Made by a program: the position numbers and the translations under genes | The notes under the pieces: model-generated | Seen by the model: the letters and a program-made list of their open reading frames with translations, nothing else | The model's database searches: none | What the model was told of the DNA's origin: nothing | From: Mangrovicoccus sp. HB161399 | GTDB taxonomy: Bacteria > Pseudomonadota > Alphaproteobacteria > Rhodobacterales > Rhodobacteraceae | Assembly (NCBI RefSeq): GCF_013184745.1 | Contig: NZ_JAATVU010000022.1 | Span: 1-64,000 of the forward strand | DNA: 64,000 nt | Direction: 5' to 3' | Shown: positions 1-8,324 of the stretch, one piece after another | How the letters are laid out: each line of letters starts with the position of its first letter | Numbering within the stretch: position 1 is the first letter of the stretch

Positions 1-88
1 TTATTCCGTAAAATTCCGAACATACGAAGCAGCGAACAGGGGTCCCGCCGCTGCGGCCCGGACCCGGCACCAATCAGGGAATGGCACG

Positions 89-1585
89 ATGGCACTGGAT
101 GCGGCCGGCGGTGGATTCATCGCCCGGAACAAGCTGTGGACCGAGGCGCAGGCAGAAGCGGCCGCGCGGGTGATGGCGCTGGTCGAAGAGCACGAGCTGC
201 GCACGATCCGCGTGGCGGTGGCCGATCCGCAGGGCAAGATCCGCGGCAAGACCCTGACCCCGCGCGCCTTCCGCGGCGCGATGGCGGACGGGCTCGACTT
301 CACCACCGCGCAGTTCAACTTCGACAGCGCCGAGGGCATCGCCTACAACCCCTTCACCTCCGGCGGCAGCCTCGCCATGGAGGAGATGGAGGGCTTTCCG
401 GATGTCACGCTGGTCCCCGACCCCGCCACCTTCCGCATCCTGCCCTGGGTGCCGAAGACGGGCTGGATCCTCGGCGACATGCATTTTCCCGACGGCGCCC
501 CCGTCCCTTTCGATGCCCGCCACAAGCTGAAGGACGCGGTCGCCGCGCTGGAGAAGACCGGCCATAGCTATGTCGCCGGGCTGGAAATCGAGTTCACCGT
601 CTGCCGCGTGCTCGACCCGATGATGGCGCCCGAGCACATGGGCAGCCTCGGGCTTGCCCCCGAGCCGCCGAAGGTGGAGCCGCTGTTCCGCGGCTTCGCC
701 TACCAGTCCGAGGCGCATCTGGACGTGGCGGACGAACTGCTGGGCGTGCTGGCCGATCATTGCGAGGCGCTCGGCCTGCCCTTGCGCACGATGGAAAACG
801 AGATGGGCCCGGGGCAGCTGGAATTCACCTTCGACGTGACCGGCGCGCTGGAAGCCGCGGACAACCTGACGCTCTTCCGCTCGATGGCGAAGCAGGTCTG
901 CGCCCGGATGGGGCTGCACGCCACTTTCATGACCCAGCCCGGCCTGCCCGCCTTCTTTGCCTCCGGCTGGCACCTGCATCAGAGCCTGTCGAAGGACGGC
1001 AGAAATGTCTTCGCCACGCCCGAGGGCTCCGGCGCGCTGCTGTCGCCGACCGCGCTGAATTTCGTCGGCGGGCTGCTGGAACACGCGGTCGAGGCCTCGG
1101 TCTTCACCACGCCGACGGTCAACGGCTACAAGCGGCGCAAGCCGAATTCGCTGGCGCCCGACCGCGCGACCTGGGGCTATGACAACCGCGCCGCGATGAT
1201 CCGCGTGCAGGGCGGGCCGGGGCTCTCCTCCACCCATGTCGAGAACCGCATCGGCGAACCGGCGGCCAACCCGTATCTCTATCTCGCCAGCCAGATCCTC
1301 TCGGGCCTCGACGGGCTGGAACGGCAGCTCGATCCCGGTCCGATGGAGCACGCGCCCTACGAGGCGGTGCACCGCCCGGAGCTGCCCAAGGATCTCTACG
1401 CCGCGGTCGAGGCGCTCGACGGCAGCGCCTTCTTCCGCGGCCATTTCGGCGACACCTTCGTCGACTGGCTGGTCGGCATGAAGCGCTCGGAACTCGCCCG
1501 CTTCGAGGCGGCCGAACCGGCATGGCGGGACGCCCCCGAGGCGGTGACAGCCTGGGAACACCGCGAATACTTCACCCGGTACTGA
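89..1585 (+). CDS. Glutamine synthetase-like gamma-glutamyl amide ligase
   Basis: A 498-residue protein of the glutamine synthetase superfamily. An N-terminal beta-grasp part (about residues 25-120) precedes the catalytic domain, which carries ENEMGPGQLEF near residue 236, HLHQS near 294, NGYKRRKPNS near 345 and ENRIGE near 385. These correspond to the metal, ATP and glutamate-binding segments. The family ligates ammonia or an amine to the gamma-carboxyl of glutamate. The next two genes encode a Rieske dioxygenase, so the likely job is gamma-glutamylation of an amine substrate, as in aniline (TdnQ) or isopropylamine catabolism, rather than nitrogen assimilation. The ATG at 89 follows AGGGA; the earlier ATG at 81 is out of frame. 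The gene ends 2 bases before the oxygenase. Family confidence is high; the substrate is inferred. Confidence 0.85.
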   Translation: MALDAAGGGFIARNKLWTEAQAEAAARVMALVEEHELRTIRVAVADPQGKIRGKTLTPRAFRGAMADGLDFTTAQFNFDSAEGIAYNPFTSGGSLAMEEMEGFPDVTLVPDPATFRILPWVPKTGWILGDMHFPDGAPVPFDARHKLKDAVAALEKTGHSYVAGLEIEFTVCRVLDPMMAPEHMGSLGLAPEPPKVEPLFRGFAYQSEAHLDVADELLGVLADHCEALGLPLRTMENEMGPGQLEFTFDVTGALEAADNLTLFRSMAKQVCARMGLHATFMTQPGLPAFFASGWHLHQSLSKDGRNVFATPEGSGALLSPTALNFVGGLLEHAVEASVFTTPTVNGYKRRKPNSLAPDRATWGYDNRAAMIRVQGGPGLSSTHVENRIGEPAANPYLYLASQILSGLDGLERQLDPGPMEHAPYEAVHRPELPKDLYAAVEALDGSAFFRGHFGDTFVDWLVGMKRSELARFEAAEPAWRDAPEAVTAWEHREYFTRY

Positions 1586-1587
1586 CC

Positions 1588-2892
1588 ATGACGCGCTACC
1601 AGAGCATCCCCACCGGCCTCGACGGGCTGGTGGAGGAGGGGCGCGTGCATCGCAGCCTCTATACCGACCGCGCGATCTTCGAGCGCGAGATGACCCATCT
1701 CTTCGGCGGCACCTGGACCTATCTGGCGCATGAAAGCGAGCTGCCCGAACCCGACGATTTCGTCCAGCGCCGTCTTGGCCTGCGCCGGGTCATCGTCACC
1801 CGCGACGGCGAGGGCCGGCTGCACGGGCTTCTGAACCGCTGCACCCATCGCGGCGCCACGGTCTGCCGCCAGGCCGAGGGCAAGGCAAAGCGATTCACCT
1901 GCCCCTACCACAACTGGTCCTTCGCCAATTCCGGCGAGCTGCGCTCGGTCCCCCTGCCCCGCGGCTACGGGCCCAGCTTCGACCGCGCGAAGCTCGGCCT
2001 CGGCAAGATCCGCGTCGAGAGCTATCGCGGCTTCGTCTTCGGCACGCTGAACCAGTCCCTGCCGCCCCTGCAGGACCATTACGGCACGGCACTCTCGATC
2101 CTCGACGAGTGGCTCGACCGCTGGCCCGGCGCCGAAATCAAGCTGCGGCGCAGGACGCACCGGCTGATCTGCAACGGCAACTGGAAGCTGATCTACGACA
2201 ACGCCGCCGACGGCTATCATCCGGGCTTTTCGCATGCCTCGCTCTTGCGGATGCGCAAGGCGCGCTATGGCGGCGGCGTGGACATGCAATGGACGCTGGG
2301 CGATGTCGATGCCGGGCTTCAGACCGTGGCCGATGCGCGGAACGGCTGCACCTTCATCGACCAGCGCGCCGAGATTGCCCGCTACTGGGACCAGGCCGCG
2401 CCGATGCCGGGCGAGGAGGCCTATGCCGCGCAGATCCGCGCGCGCTATCCGGAGGTGGCCGAGCGGGCGCTCGACGTGGTCGTGGGCTCGGGAATGAACC
2501 TGAACATCTTCCCGAACCTGCTGGTCATCGGCAACCAGCTGCAGGTGATCGAGCCTCTGGATGTCGATCGCACCGACCTGATCTGGTACGCGACCGCGCT
2601 GGAGGCGCCGAACCTGCCGCCGGAGGTCAACACGCTCCGGATGCGGCTCCAGGAGGATTTCCCGAGCTTCGGCGAGCCGGACGACCTGGCGAATTTCGAG
2701 GAATGCCAGGCCGGGCTGTCGATCCCCGAGATGGACTGGGTCCATGTCGGCCGCCACATGGATACCGGCGCGGAATATGACGGCCCCCGCGGCCTGACCA
2801 CCGGGCCGGTCTCGGACGAGCTGCCGATGCGGGTCTTCTGGACCGAATGGCTGAAGCGGATGCAGTCGGATGACGAGATGAGGGCGCTGTGA
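1588..2892 (+). CDS. Rieske ring-hydroxylating dioxygenase, alpha subunit
   Basis: A 434-residue large subunit of an aromatic-ring-hydroxylating oxygenase. The Rieske [2Fe-2S] ligands are visible as C85-x-H87 (in CTHRG) and C105-x2-H108 (in CPYHNW). The mononuclear iron site follows in NWKLIYDNAADGYHPGFSH with H211 and H216, and D208 is the likely bridging aspartate. The enzyme should insert both atoms of O2 into an aromatic or amine substrate, using electrons from a reductase that is not present next to it. The start at 1588 lies 2 bases after the upstream stop, and an in-frame extension back to 1522 only overlaps that gene. The stop shares one base with the beta-subunit start. The substrate is unknown; an aniline-type substrate is suggested by the neighbouring ligase. 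Confidence 0.9.
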   Translation: MTRYQSIPTGLDGLVEEGRVHRSLYTDRAIFEREMTHLFGGTWTYLAHESELPEPDDFVQRRLGLRRVIVTRDGEGRLHGLLNRCTHRGATVCRQAEGKAKRFTCPYHNWSFANSGELRSVPLPRGYGPSFDRAKLGLGKIRVESYRGFVFGTLNQSLPPLQDHYGTALSILDEWLDRWPGAEIKLRRRTHRLICNGNWKLIYDNAADGYHPGFSHASLLRMRKARYGGGVDMQWTLGDVDAGLQTVADARNGCTFIDQRAEIARYWDQAAPMPGEEAYAAQIRARYPEVAERALDVVVGSGMNLNIFPNLLVIGNQLQVIEPLDVDRTDLIWYATALEAPNLPPEVNTLRMRLQEDFPSFGEPDDLANFEECQAGLSIPEMDWVHVGRHMDTGAEYDGPRGLTTGPVSDELPMRVFWTEWLKRMQSDDEMRAL

Positions 2893-3539
2893 TGGACGAT
2901 TTTCTCGATGACGGCATCATGGGGGCGGGCTTCACGCTGGAGCAGATCCTGACGGATGCCGTGACCTCGCCCTATCTCGACGACAGCTATTACGACCTGC
3001 TTCGCCAGGACATGGCGGAGTGGGAGGCGATGGGCCAACCGCTGAGCGAGGCCGAACGCGCCAGCCACGAAGCGCTGATCCTGCAGGAAAACTGGCTCCT
3101 GGACCGCCGCGCCTACGAGAAGTGGCTCCATCTCTACAGCGCCCGCTGCCTCTACTGGATCCCGGCCGCGGACGGCCTGCCCGCGCCCGAGGTGGCCGAT
3201 CCGCAGCACCAGGTGACCATCGCCTTCGACGACCGCCGCCGCCTGGGCGACCGGATCGTCTGGCTGCGCACAGGGGTCGCCTCGGCCCAGATCCCGGTCA
3301 GCCACACGGCGCATCTTAGCTCGGGCTTCGTCCGCGTGCCCACGGTGCGCGAGGGCGAGGTGAAAATCCGCTCGTCCTTCCTCTGCCACGAGATCCGCGC
3401 CGGCCACCCGGTGCAGGTGCTGTCGGGCTGGATGGGCCATGTGCTGGTCGAGGAGGAGGGCAGCTGGAAGATCGGCCGCAAGCTGGTCTGCCTGCTCGAT
3501 GCCGGGCGCGCCCACCACAACCTGACATTCCTGGTCTGA
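2892..3539 (+). CDS. Ring-hydroxylating dioxygenase, beta (small) subunit
   Basis: A 215-residue SnoaL/NTF2-like small subunit of a Rieske dioxygenase. It has an N-terminal helical part, a WLLDRRAYEKWLHLY-type segment and a C-terminal beta sheet ending in VCLLDAGRAHHNLTFLV. The family packs against the alpha subunits to build an alpha3beta3 enzyme and has no redox centre. The ATG at 2892 overlaps the alpha stop as TGATG and sits 7 bases after AGGG, which I prefer to the GTG at 2889. The subunits are therefore translationally coupled. No ferredoxin or reductase follows; the next gene is convergent and belongs to a transporter. Confidence 0.85.
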   Translation: MDDFLDDGIMGAGFTLEQILTDAVTSPYLDDSYYDLLRQDMAEWEAMGQPLSEAERASHEALILQENWLLDRRAYEKWLHLYSARCLYWIPAADGLPAPEVADPQHQVTIAFDDRRRLGDRIVWLRTGVASAQIPVSHTAHLSSGFVRVPTVREGEVKIRSSFLCHEIRAGHPVQVLSGWMGHVLVEEEGSWKIGRKLVCLLDAGRAHHNLTFLV

Positions 3540-3569
3540 GCCTCCCCGAAGCGGGAAGCCCAACGCAGA

Positions 3570-3589
3570 ACCGGCCCCGCAGGGCCGGT
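3570..3589. terminator. Bidirectional hairpin between convergent operons
   Basis: A perfect inverted repeat with arms ACCGGCCC and GGGCCGGT and loop CGCA. It lies in the 59-base gap between the dioxygenase beta gene and the end of the convergent tctA. It has no clear T-run, but its position fits a shared terminator. Confidence 0.6.
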
Positions 3590-3598
3590 CCGGATGGT

Positions 3599-5110
3599 TC
3601 AGGCGGAGCGCCGCGCGCCGCCGCCGCCCTGCCGCATCTGCCACAGCCAGCGCAGCACCGGCAGGAACAGCGTCAGCAGCGCCAGCGCCAGAAGCGCCAC
3701 GGTGATCGGCCGCGTCCAGAGGAAGTCGAGGCTGCCGTTCGACAGCGACAGCGCGCGGCGGAAATTGGCCTCGGCCATCGGCCCCATGATCAGTGCCAGC
3801 ACCACCGGCGAGGCCGGAAAGCCGTATTTCTGCATGAAGTACCCGGCCACGCCCGCCACCAGCATCACGCCGACATCGAACATCGAGTTGTTCAGCGCGT
3901 AGGTGCCGACCATGCAGAGCACCAAGATCGTCGGCGTCAGCAGCGCGGGCGGCACCTTCAGCACGTTGCCCATGATCCGCATCAGCCCCAGCCCCAGCAC
4001 CAGCATCGCGACATAGCAGAACACCATCCCCGCGAAGAGCGTGAAGACCAGGTCGGCATGCTGCTGGAACAGCAGCGGCCCGGGCTGCAGCCCCTGCAGA
4101 GTCAAGGCGCCCAGCATGATCGCGGTCACCGCGTCGCCCGGAATGCCCAGCGTCAGCATGGTCAGCAGCGCGCCGCCGGTGCAGGCATTCGCCCCGGATT
4201 CGCAGGCCGCCACGCCCGACAGCTCGCCCTTGCCGAAATTCTCGGGGTTGCGCGAGAAGCGCTTGGCCTCGTTGTAGGAGACGAAGGCGGCGACATCCGC
4301 CCCCGCGCCCGGGATCATGCCCATCAGCACGCCCAGCCCGGTGGACCGCCCGATGGTCGGCAGCACGCTCCGGAGCTTGTCCCAGGGCGGCACCATCCGG
4401 CCGAGCTTCGCCGCCCGGCCCAGCCGCCGCGCCGGATCCTCCATCGTCTTGAACGCCTCCGCCGCGGCGAAGAGGCCGATCATCACCGGGATGAAGGGCA
4501 CTTCGTAGAGATCGGGGAAACCGAAGGTGAAGCGCGGGAAGCCGCCCATCGGGTCGAGTCCGATCGTCGCGACCAGCAGTCCCAGCATCCCCGCGATCAG
4601 CCCCTTGACCGGCGAGCTGCCGGAAATCGAGGAGATGATCGACAGGCCGAACACCGCCAGCGCGAAGCTCTCGGGCGCCGAGAAGTTCAGCGCGAAGCGC
4701 GCCAGCACCGGCGCGAGGAAGATCAGCACCAGCACCGAGCCGGTGCCGCCGAGGAAGGACGACACCGTCGCCGTGCCGAGCGCCAGCGAGGCCTGGCCCT
4801 TTTCGGTCAGCGCGTAGCCGTCCATCGCCGTGGCCGCCGCCGCGGGCGTGCCGGGGATCTTCAGCAGGATCGCCGTGACCGAGCCGCCATAGACCCCGCC
4901 GAAGAACACGCCGGAAATCAGCAGCAGCCCCGGCAGCGGGTCCATGCCGAAGGTGAAGGGCAGAAGGATCGCCACCCCCATCGTCGCGGTCAGGCCGGGC
5001 ATGGCGCCGATGAAGATGCCGATGGCCACGCCGATCACGGCCATCAGCAGCGCCATGGGGCTGGCCGCCAGCGTGGCGACCCCCTGGGCAAGCATCGAGA
5101 AATCGAACAT
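3599..5110 (-). CDS. tctA: Tripartite tricarboxylate transporter, large membrane subunit TctA
   Basis: A 503-residue, highly hydrophobic integral membrane protein with about 12 predicted helices. Family signatures include GAMPGLTATMGVAILLPFTF near residue 38 and GIPGDAVTAIMLGALTLQGL in the C-terminal half. TctA forms the cation-coupled translocation channel of TTT systems, which take up carboxylic acids delivered by a periplasmic TctC protein. It is the last gene of the minus-strand run iclR-dgoK-dgoA-tctC-tctB-tctA and starts 22 bases after tctB ends. Sugar-acid genes in the same run suggest an aldonate or uronate substrate rather than citrate. Confidence 0.93.
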   Translation of the reverse strand: MFDFSMLAQGVATLAASPMALLMAVIGVAIGIFIGAMPGLTATMGVAILLPFTFGMDPLPGLLLISGVFFGGVYGGSVTAILLKIPGTPAAAATAMDGYALTEKGQASLALGTATVSSFLGGTGSVLVLIFLAPVLARFALNFSAPESFALAVFGLSIISSISGSSPVKGLIAGMLGLLVATIGLDPMGGFPRFTFGFPDLYEVPFIPVMIGLFAAAEAFKTMEDPARRLGRAAKLGRMVPPWDKLRSVLPTIGRSTGLGVLMGMIPGAGADVAAFVSYNEAKRFSRNPENFGKGELSGVAACESGANACTGGALLTMLTLGIPGDAVTAIMLGALTLQGLQPGPLLFQQHADLVFTLFAGMVFCYVAMLVLGLGLMRIMGNVLKVPPALLTPTILVLCMVGTYALNNSMFDVGVMLVAGVAGYFMQKYGFPASPVVLALIMGPMAEANFRRALSLSNGSLDFLWTRPITVALLALALLTLFLPVLRWLWQMRQGGGGARRSA

Positions 5111-5131
5111 AGCAGTCTCCGTTCGCCGCGC

Positions 5132-5629
5132 TCAGCCCGCGCCCAGCAGGGCGGAGCCGGGCAGCGGCACGTTCAGCCCGTAGGAGAAGAGCAGGAAGAT
5201 GGCGGCGGAGGCGGCCGCGGCATAGACGGCATTGCCGACCAGCTGGCGCCGCCCCATCAGCCAGATCATCGCGAAGAGGAACAGCGCCGCGGTGGCGAGG
5301 AAGCCAAGCCAGGGCATCAGCGCGATCGCCGCCGCGACGGCCGCCACCGCCAGCGCGACGCGCAGCCTGGCGCCGGGCACCGGCGGCAGGCCCTCGTAGC
5401 CGGGGGCGCGCAGCGTCTGCACCGCCGAGACCGCGCAGAGCGCGATCAGCACCAGCGCATAGAGGACGGGAAAGCGTGCCGGGCCGACATCGGTGGGAAG
5501 CGTGTTGGGCGGAAAGCCCCGTGTCAGGACGATCGCCGCCACGGCCACCGCCGCGACGAGGCCGAGAAAGGCCAGGGTCCCCGCGCGCTCGCCCGGGGAG
5601 ACCGCCTGCTCCATTGCAGTGTCAGTCAT
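5132..5629 (-). CDS. tctB: TTT transporter small membrane subunit TctB
   Basis: A 165-residue protein with four hydrophobic segments, matching the size and topology of TctB, the poorly conserved small membrane subunit of TTT carriers. It lies between tctC and tctA in the usual order, with short gaps on each side. The identification rests mainly on size, topology and position. Confidence 0.85.
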   Translation of the reverse strand: MTDTAMEQAVSPGERAGTLAFLGLVAAVAVAAIVLTRGFPPNTLPTDVGPARFPVLYALVLIALCAVSAVQTLRAPGYEGLPPVPGARLRVALAVAAVAAAIALMPWLGFLATAALFLFAMIWLMGRRQLVGNAVYAAAASAAIFLLFSYGLNVPLPGSALLGAG

Positions 5630-5693
5630 GGGAATTGCTCCTCAGAGAAGATGCCGGGCGCGGCAGCCCCGCCGCCCGCCCGGCCGCGGAGGG

Positions 5694-6656
5694 TCAGCGG
5701 GCCATGCCCAGCTCGCCCATGAGCTCTCCGAAGAACTCGTCCTGCGCCGCGATCTTCGCCTGGAAGGCATCGGCATCCATGTAGGCATGGTTCAGGTTCA
5801 TCTTCGCCAGCTGCGCCTTGAAGGCCTCGGACTGCCCGGCAGTGGCAGCCACCTCGCGCAGCACGGCCAGCGCGTCATCCGGCAGGCCGTTCGGCACCAG
5901 CACGCCGCGCCAGGTGCCGACCGTCAGGTCGATGCCCTGCTCCCTGAACGTGGGCACCTCCGGGAAGGCGCCGACCCGCTCGTCGGCCATCACGCCCAGC
6001 ATCCGCAGCTCGCCCGCGGCGACGAAGTTCGACACTTCGGCCGGGCTGACGCTGACCGCCTCGATATGGCCGCCCAGCAGCGAGGTCACCGCCGGCGCCG
6101 CGCCCTCGAAGGGGATGTGGTTGAAGGTGGCGCCGGCATCCTTGCCGAAGGCTTCCGCCGCCAGGTGCCAGATCGCGCCGGTGCCGGAATTGCCGATCCG
6201 CACCGTGCCCGGGTTCTCCTTGGCGTGGGCGACGAACTCCTCCAGCGTCTGCCAGGGCGCGTCGGCCTTGACGGTGATCGCCGAGGGGTCGGCGTTCAGC
6301 TGCGCGATGGCGGTGAAGTCCGTCGCCTTGAAGCTGGCCATGCCCATGTGCGGCAGCATGGTGATCTCCGCGGTGCCGAGCCCGATCGTGTAGCCGTTCG
6401 GCCGCGCCCGCGCGATGCCGGTCAGCCCGACCGCGCCGCCGCCGCCGGTGCGGTTGACCACGCCGATCGCCTTGGGCAGCGTCTCGTTGGCGATGTCGGC
6501 GAAGGCCCGCGCCACCAGGTCGGTGCCGCCCCCGGCCGAATAGGGCACGATCATCTCGATCGTGCGCGACGGATAGCCCGCCGCCATCGCGCGCCCGCCC
6601 AGCGGGATCGCAGCCATGGCACCAAGCGCCGAGAAGGTGAAACTACGTCTGTCCAT
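5694..6656 (-). CDS. tctC: TTT periplasmic substrate-binding protein TctC (Bug family)
   Basis: A 320-residue extracytoplasmic receptor of the Bug/TctC family. The N-terminus MDRRSFTFSALGAMAAIPLG looks like a Tat or Sec signal, with cleavage near AMAA. Bug signatures follow: IEMIVPYSAGGGTD near residue 35 and VVNRTGGGGAVG near 67. It captures a carboxylic acid in the periplasm for TctAB. I place the start at the ATG at 6656, preceded by GGAGG, rather than at the upstream in-frame ATG at 6677. It is 56 bases downstream of dgoA. The binding pocket cannot be read for specificity; the operon suggests a galactonate-like sugar acid. Confidence 0.9.
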   Translation of the reverse strand: MDRRSFTFSALGAMAAIPLGGRAMAAGYPSRTIEMIVPYSAGGGTDLVARAFADIANETLPKAIGVVNRTGGGGAVGLTGIARARPNGYTIGLGTAEITMLPHMGMASFKATDFTAIAQLNADPSAITVKADAPWQTLEEFVAHAKENPGTVRIGNSGTGAIWHLAAEAFGKDAGATFNHIPFEGAAPAVTSLLGGHIEAVSVSPAEVSNFVAAGELRMLGVMADERVGAFPEVPTFREQGIDLTVGTWRGVLVPNGLPDDALAVLREVAATAGQSEAFKAQLAKMNLNHAYMDADAFQAKIAAQDEFFGELMGELGMAR

Positions 6657-6712
6657 CGTTATCCTCCACAGGAACAAATGCGGCCCTCTCCTTGTCCGGG
6701 CCGCGGAACGCG

Positions 6713-7366
6713 TCAGGCGGGAACCGCCTGCACCGGAAAAGCCGAAACGAAATCCCGGGCGTTGGCCGCAACCTTGGCCACGCTGTCGCCGGGACGGTAG
6801 AGCGCGCTGCCCAGCCCGAAGCCCGCAACCCCGGCTTCCAGGAAGGGCGCCATCGTGGCGGGCGAAATGCCCCCAACCGGCAGCAGCCGCGTGCCTTTTG
6901 GCAGCACCGCGCGCATCGCGCGGATCGCCGCCGGCCCGACCAGCTCGGCCGGGAAGATCTTCAGCGCGTCGGCCCCGGCGGCCAGCGCCGCGAAGGCCTC
7001 GGTCGGCGTCGCCACGCCCGGCACGCAGATCAGCCCGGCCTCCTTGGCCGCGCGGATGACCGCCGTGTCGGCATGCGGCATCACCGCCAGCTCGGCGCCG
7101 GTCTGCGCCAGCTGCGCCACCGCCGCGACCGACGTCACCGTGCCCGCGCCCACCAGCACATCGGCCGGCATGGCCGCGCGAACCTGCGCGATGCTGTCGA
7201 AGGGATCGGGCGAGTTCAGCGGGATCTCCATCAGCCGGAACCCGGCCTCCTGCAGCGCGCGGCAGGTCGGCAGGCTTTCCGCCGGGGTCAGCCCGCGCAG
7301 GATCGCCACCAGGGGCAGCGCGGCCATGGCCGCGTCGAACCGTTCCGCGAATGCGGTCTCAGACAT
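6713..7366 (-). CDS. dgoA: 2-dehydro-3-deoxy-6-phosphogalactonate aldolase
   Basis: A 217-residue KDPG/KDPGal aldolase with a TIM-barrel fold. LMEIPLNSP near residue 43 is the DgoA-type version of the catalytic-glutamate strand. KIFPAE near residue 133 carries the Schiff-base lysine, and LLPVGGIS near 157 binds phosphate. It cleaves 2-keto-3-deoxy-6-phosphogalactonate to pyruvate and glyceraldehyde 3-phosphate, following the kinase encoded just upstream. The ATG at 7366 overlaps the dgoK stop by 8 bases. The dgoK-dgoA pair constitutes the lower De Ley-Doudoroff branch; no galactonate dehydratase is present in the window. Confidence 0.9.
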   Translation of the reverse strand: MSETAFAERFDAAMAALPLVAILRGLTPAESLPTCRALQEAGFRLMEIPLNSPDPFDSIAQVRAAMPADVLVGAGTVTSVAAVAQLAQTGAELAVMPHADTAVIRAAKEAGLICVPGVATPTEAFAALAAGADALKIFPAELVGPAAIRAMRAVLPKGTRLLPVGGISPATMAPFLEAGVAGFGLGSALYRPGDSVAKVAANARDFVSAFPVQAVPA

Positions 7367-8324
7367 TGCTGGTCTCCGTTTGTCCGGCCAGGAACCCGGC
7401 GGCTCCGGCAAGGGCGAAAAGCCCGGCTGGGGCGGGATTGCCCGGCTGCGCGGCGGGCGCGCGGCCGAGAAGCTGCTCCAGCGCCCGTTCGTAGCGGCGG
7501 CAGAGCGCGCCCTCGCCGACCAGGAACAGCGGCCGCCCGGCGTCCAGTTCCCCGGCCGCCGACAGCACCTCGTGGCCGATCAGCAGTCCCGACATGTAGT
7601 CGGCCAGCCCCTCCGGCGCGATCCGGCCGGTCAGGCCCAGCGTCCGCACGCTGAACAGCGCGTGGCTGAAGCCGCCCTCGCGCGCCCGCTCCAGCCCGCG
7701 GCCGAAGGCCTCCGGGTCGCCGCCGCCGTCCTGCGGCATCAGCCGGCCGAGGATCGAATGCGCCCGCAGAACGGCGAAGAGCTCGCCGGTCATGTAGGTG
7801 GCGAAATGGACGACCCGGCCGTCTTCCAGCTGCGCCCATTTCGAATGCGTGCCGGGCAGCACCAGCATCGCGTCGCGCGCCGCCTCCGGATGCGCGGCCA
7901 GCGTGCCGGCGATCTGGATCTCCTCGCCGCGCATCACGTCCGGCGCGCCGTCCGGCCCGTCCATCAGCAGCCCCGGCGCGATCGTCACCCGGCGGCCCTT
8001 GCGGGTCTCGAAGGACAGCGACGCGGCGGCCAGCGACTCCGGCCCCGCCGGGCAGCGCAGGTACGGCACCTCGCGCCAGCCCTGGGCGCTGCCGACCATG
8101 CCGGCCGCGACCACCGGCACCGGTCCCGGCGCCGCGTCCAGCCAGTCGCCGCAGATCGCCTCGAAGGCGGCCTCGAACCCGTCCTCTCCCGGCGCGGGCA
8201 GGTGCTGGATGCCGCAGCCGTCGGCCCGGGTCTGCAGGATCGCGCCGCCGGCATCCATCCGGTAGGCCCGCAGGCTCGACGTGCCCCAGTCCAGGGCCAC
8301 GAGGGCGGTCGGCAGCTCGGTCAT
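7359..8324 (-). CDS. dgoK: 2-dehydro-3-deoxygalactonokinase
   Basis: A 321-residue DgoK-family kinase. LVALDWGTSSLRAYRM at the N-terminus is the phosphate-1 motif of the ASKHA fold, and LPGTHSKWAQLEDG near residue 153 is characteristic of DgoK. It phosphorylates 2-keto-3-deoxygalactonate with ATP. It overlaps iclR upstream by 4 bases (ATGA) and dgoA downstream by 8 bases, so all three are translationally coupled. The length is normal for the family. Confidence 0.92.
   Translation of the reverse strand: MTELPTALVALDWGTSSLRAYRMDAGGAILQTRADGCGIQHLPAPGEDGFEAAFEAICGDWLDAAPGPVPVVAAGMVGSAQGWREVPYLRCPAGPESLAAASLSFETRKGRRVTIAPGLLMDGPDGAPDVMRGEEIQIAGTLAAHPEAARDAMLVLPGTHSKWAQLEDGRVVHFATYMTGELFAVLRAHSILGRLMPQDGGGDPEAFGRGLERAREGGFSHALFSVRTLGLTGRIAPEGLADYMSGLLIGHEVLSAAGELDAGRPLFLVGEGALCRRYERALEQLLGRAPAAQPGNPAPAGLFALAGAAGFLAGQTETSNV

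Noticed and set aside
74-1561. Long open frame antisense to the glutamine-synthetase-like gene
   Set aside because: It is a shadow of high third-position GC in the real gene, with no family motif. The same applies to the many other long antisense frames in the window.
89-1585. Housekeeping glutamine synthetase (GlnA)
   Set aside because: The motif spacing and the coupled Rieske dioxygenase genes fit an amine gamma-glutamylation ligase better than nitrogen assimilation.
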